From the NCBI GenBank assembly GCA_963921425.1, contig OY992832.1:21116835-21180834 (forward strand): a stretch of 64,000 bases of DNA, read 5' to 3'. The position numbers were made by a program, and so were the translations under genes. The notes beneath the pieces were generated by a model. It saw only the letters and a program-made list of their open reading frames with translations. It was not told the DNA's origin and did no database searches. Below are positions 61,900 through 64,000 of the stretch, in pieces. The DNA comes from Dryas octopetala (Eukaryota > Streptophyta > Magnoliopsida > Rosales > Rosaceae). The stretch's first letter is position 1. Each line of letters begins with the position of its first letter.

Positions 61900-64000
61900 T
61901 AATAAGGCTTCCAGTATTCTGCAATATAAAAAAACAAAAAACAAAATCAAAACAAGAATATATGCCTCAAAAATAGCACAACTAATATTCAACTAAACAT
62001 CACAACTCTGCAACTTGATAGTCACATCTACTAAATAAAGAAAAATTTAACTTCCATTTCAGATTATTCCTCCAGAATTTTAATCAAATACACCTAAACT
62101 ATATCAAGGCAAAACAAGAACGCAAATAAAAAACAATAGCATCTAGCTCATTCTTACAGTTCCATAACTTTGTAGTAAATATATGACACTTACACTTGAA
62201 CCATTTTTAATAATAGGTCGTCCAGCAGAAGCAGAACTACTGTTACAATAATCATCTAGTGGCAGAGGCAACACACTCCCTGAACATCATTGCATACTGT
62301 GTGCAGCACCAGTAATTTGTTGTACTCTACTCCTTTAAACCATTATGCAAGTTAATTAATCATCCAATCAAAACACTACCAGAAGTTACAAAAAGCAGAA
62401 AGCAATGACAAGTATATTAAAGTTACACAAAAATCTTCATTAAAGCATTTTAATGAATATTAAATCTTTTTAACCTTTATCTCCACAAACACCTCTCATC
62501 AATAATCATAAAGGAATGACATGAAGTCACAATAAATACCTTTTCCGAATCCTCCTGAATACTGATAGATTATAACCTCAACAAGACAAGTAAAAATATA
62601 GCACTCTTATCATTTAACAAAATATTGGCCGGGATAGAGAACTAAATTAGTGTATGCAGATATTATTTCATCTTTAGTGAAACTATCTTCCTGACATCCA
62701 ACCTCATGCAGATACAAACAATCTGGATTGGTGCAAGGCTGGAAACAACAAAAAGTGAATACTCAACTAGATTCTTTCAAATTCAATGTAGGATCTACAA
62801 GATAGAGCATTTCATCAAACTAGATAGACCATGTAATGATCCATACCACATTCCTCAGCCATGCATGACAATACTTTGTAGTCCCGAAGCAAGCCCTGAA
62901 ACATACACCTAAAAGATTATGATGCTGACAACTCTATGTTGCAAAATCATGCAATCGTTAAATAAGAGAACAGTCTCAAATAGGTGTAAAATGCACGTAC
63001 CTCAAAGATTTACCCTCCAAGACAAACCCATGTACATTTTGAATACAACAAACCGCTTCCTCCTCTTTGGAGTAAGTAATATATTTGAGTACAAAGAAAT
63101 ATATGAAACCAACATCAAACACACAAGGGCCATCAGAATTTGGCAATAAACTCAATGCCAAGTTCAAGTCCTAAAATTAGGAAACTAAATTCAAGCATTA
63201 CAAGGATTGTATCAAAAGACACTTGGTGAATGTAAATAACATCAAGAGAAAATAACACTGAAAAAACGTAAACTAAACATAGAATTCAATTACATGCGAA
63301 CTTATAAGCTAATTGGAAAATTTAAAGGAACCCAGTTGTATAAAAAAAAAAAAAAAAAAAGGGCCTGATGAACTCACCTTTCCAATCCAATCGGCAGCCT
63401 AGCTATTTTCTTTCCCCAAGCTCAACAATATCACCAAATATCACCAATATGAACTTCACCTTGAGCAAAAACACAAAACAAAAAGGGTTAGAAGAACCTC
63501 AAAGAACAAAAATCAGAAATGCACAAAAAAAGAAAGAACAAAATCTAATAAGAAAAAAACCCCCCAAAATCAAACCCTAACCCAACTGTACCTGAACGGG
63601 AGTGCAGAGATGCGCGAAGATGATTCAGGGGAGTGCAGAGATAGCCGGGCGATGAGGAATGGGTGGAGACGCTGAGGACGGAGATGGAGGTCGGTGACGT
63701 CAGGAGACGTGCAGATGGAGAGCGAGGGACAACGTCGGAGATGGAGATTGACGCGCGATGAGGACAGAGATTGATGCGCTAGAGGGAAGATCGATCGGTG
63801 AAGCCAGAGGACTGAGTTGAGGAGGGAAGATCAATCGATCGATGAAGACTAAGTTGTGGGCTAAGTGTGTGTGTGTGAGTTTCTGAAAGGTGAAGTCAGA
63901 GGGCTTTGACCCAAAAAGACCTAAGGCGCGCGCGATATGTTTCATTAACGCGGTCATGGACTTGTCAAATAGAAAGACCCGCAAAATTTTCTATTTTTGT
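61900..64000. other. Right part of the large CACTA element
   Basis: Mostly non-coding, with the weak minus-strand blocks noted above. About 63590-63900 is G-rich with 'gagatgga' and 'gaggaca' repeats, consistent with a leader or promoter for minus-strand transcription. A poly-A run is at 63341-63360. No further gene is recognised. Confidence 0.35.

Larger units (their letters stand above)
53249..64000. mobile_element. Large CACTA element, right end just outside the window
   Basis: The left end CACTACTACAAAAAATGT is followed by about 700 bases packed with short direct and inverted copies of 'aacggtttt' and 'aaccgttgt', classic CACTA subterminal repeats. The window's last bases, 'ctatttttgt', would continue to GTAGTG-type ends if the element closes just beyond. 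Inside are minus-strand exon-like blocks (55900-62300), a 64 bp repeat and a complete second CACTA element. The span to the window end is inference. Confidence 0.5.

Overview
This is nuclear DNA of a flowering plant, most likely a eudicot. It is AT-rich, has spliced genes with GT..AG introns and TATA boxes, and is crowded with plant transposons (hAT, CACTA, MULE, Ty1/copia). I cannot name the species. Only one conserved housekeeping gene is complete: a four-exon membrin-type Golgi SNARE (49064-51243, + strand).

The left two thirds (about 1-47,900) is an old, decayed tandem array of a several-kilobase unit. The same non-coding modules return many times, for example around 540, 1570, 2640, 8930, 24170, 25560 and 35670, and a second module around 9720, 20305, 34530, 38150 and 46340. 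Five copies carry a short intronless gene behind a TATAAAT box (4715, 7724, 19470, 22101, 36896). These encode 60-73 residue, Ser/Gly/Lys-rich proteins with an N-terminal [AQ/AK]NLLG-type motif and a basic C-terminus. I do not recognise the family. It is the best candidate here for an undescribed system: a tandemly duplicated, fast-changing small-protein locus with one member broken by a nonsense codon, one shortened, promoter repeats private to single copies, and one orphan promoter.

The array has been used as a landing site. Because paralogous empty sites survive in the window, several insertions can be delimited to the base: a solo LTR (25835-26787), a copia remnant (26837-32984) that itself holds a 5.2 kb hAT element (27051-32230, 8 bp duplication), a hAT-type MITE (33020-33912), a second hAT element with an uninterrupted four-exon transposase gene (about 40812-46000) plus its 1.2 kb non-autonomous relative (10210-11409), further MITEs (46544-47229, 51879-53034), a foldback MULE (15810-16877), and a CACTA-like insertion (about 11938-17081) carrying exon-like blocks of a possibly plastid-targeted protein. 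Relics of a cytochrome b5 reductase gene (38810-39636), a class III peroxidase exon (about 22935-23117) and a 38 nt U2 snRNA 5' fragment flanked by a 14 bp duplication (8754-8791) also lie here.

The right end (53249 to the window end) looks like one large CACTA element whose right terminus probably falls a few bases beyond the window. Nested in it is a complete 5.0 kb CACTA element (56751-61764, 3 bp duplication AAC) that carries exon fragments of at least three unrelated host genes (MOS11-like, nicalin-like, long-chain acyl-CoA synthetase-like) and several I cannot name, all on the minus strand.
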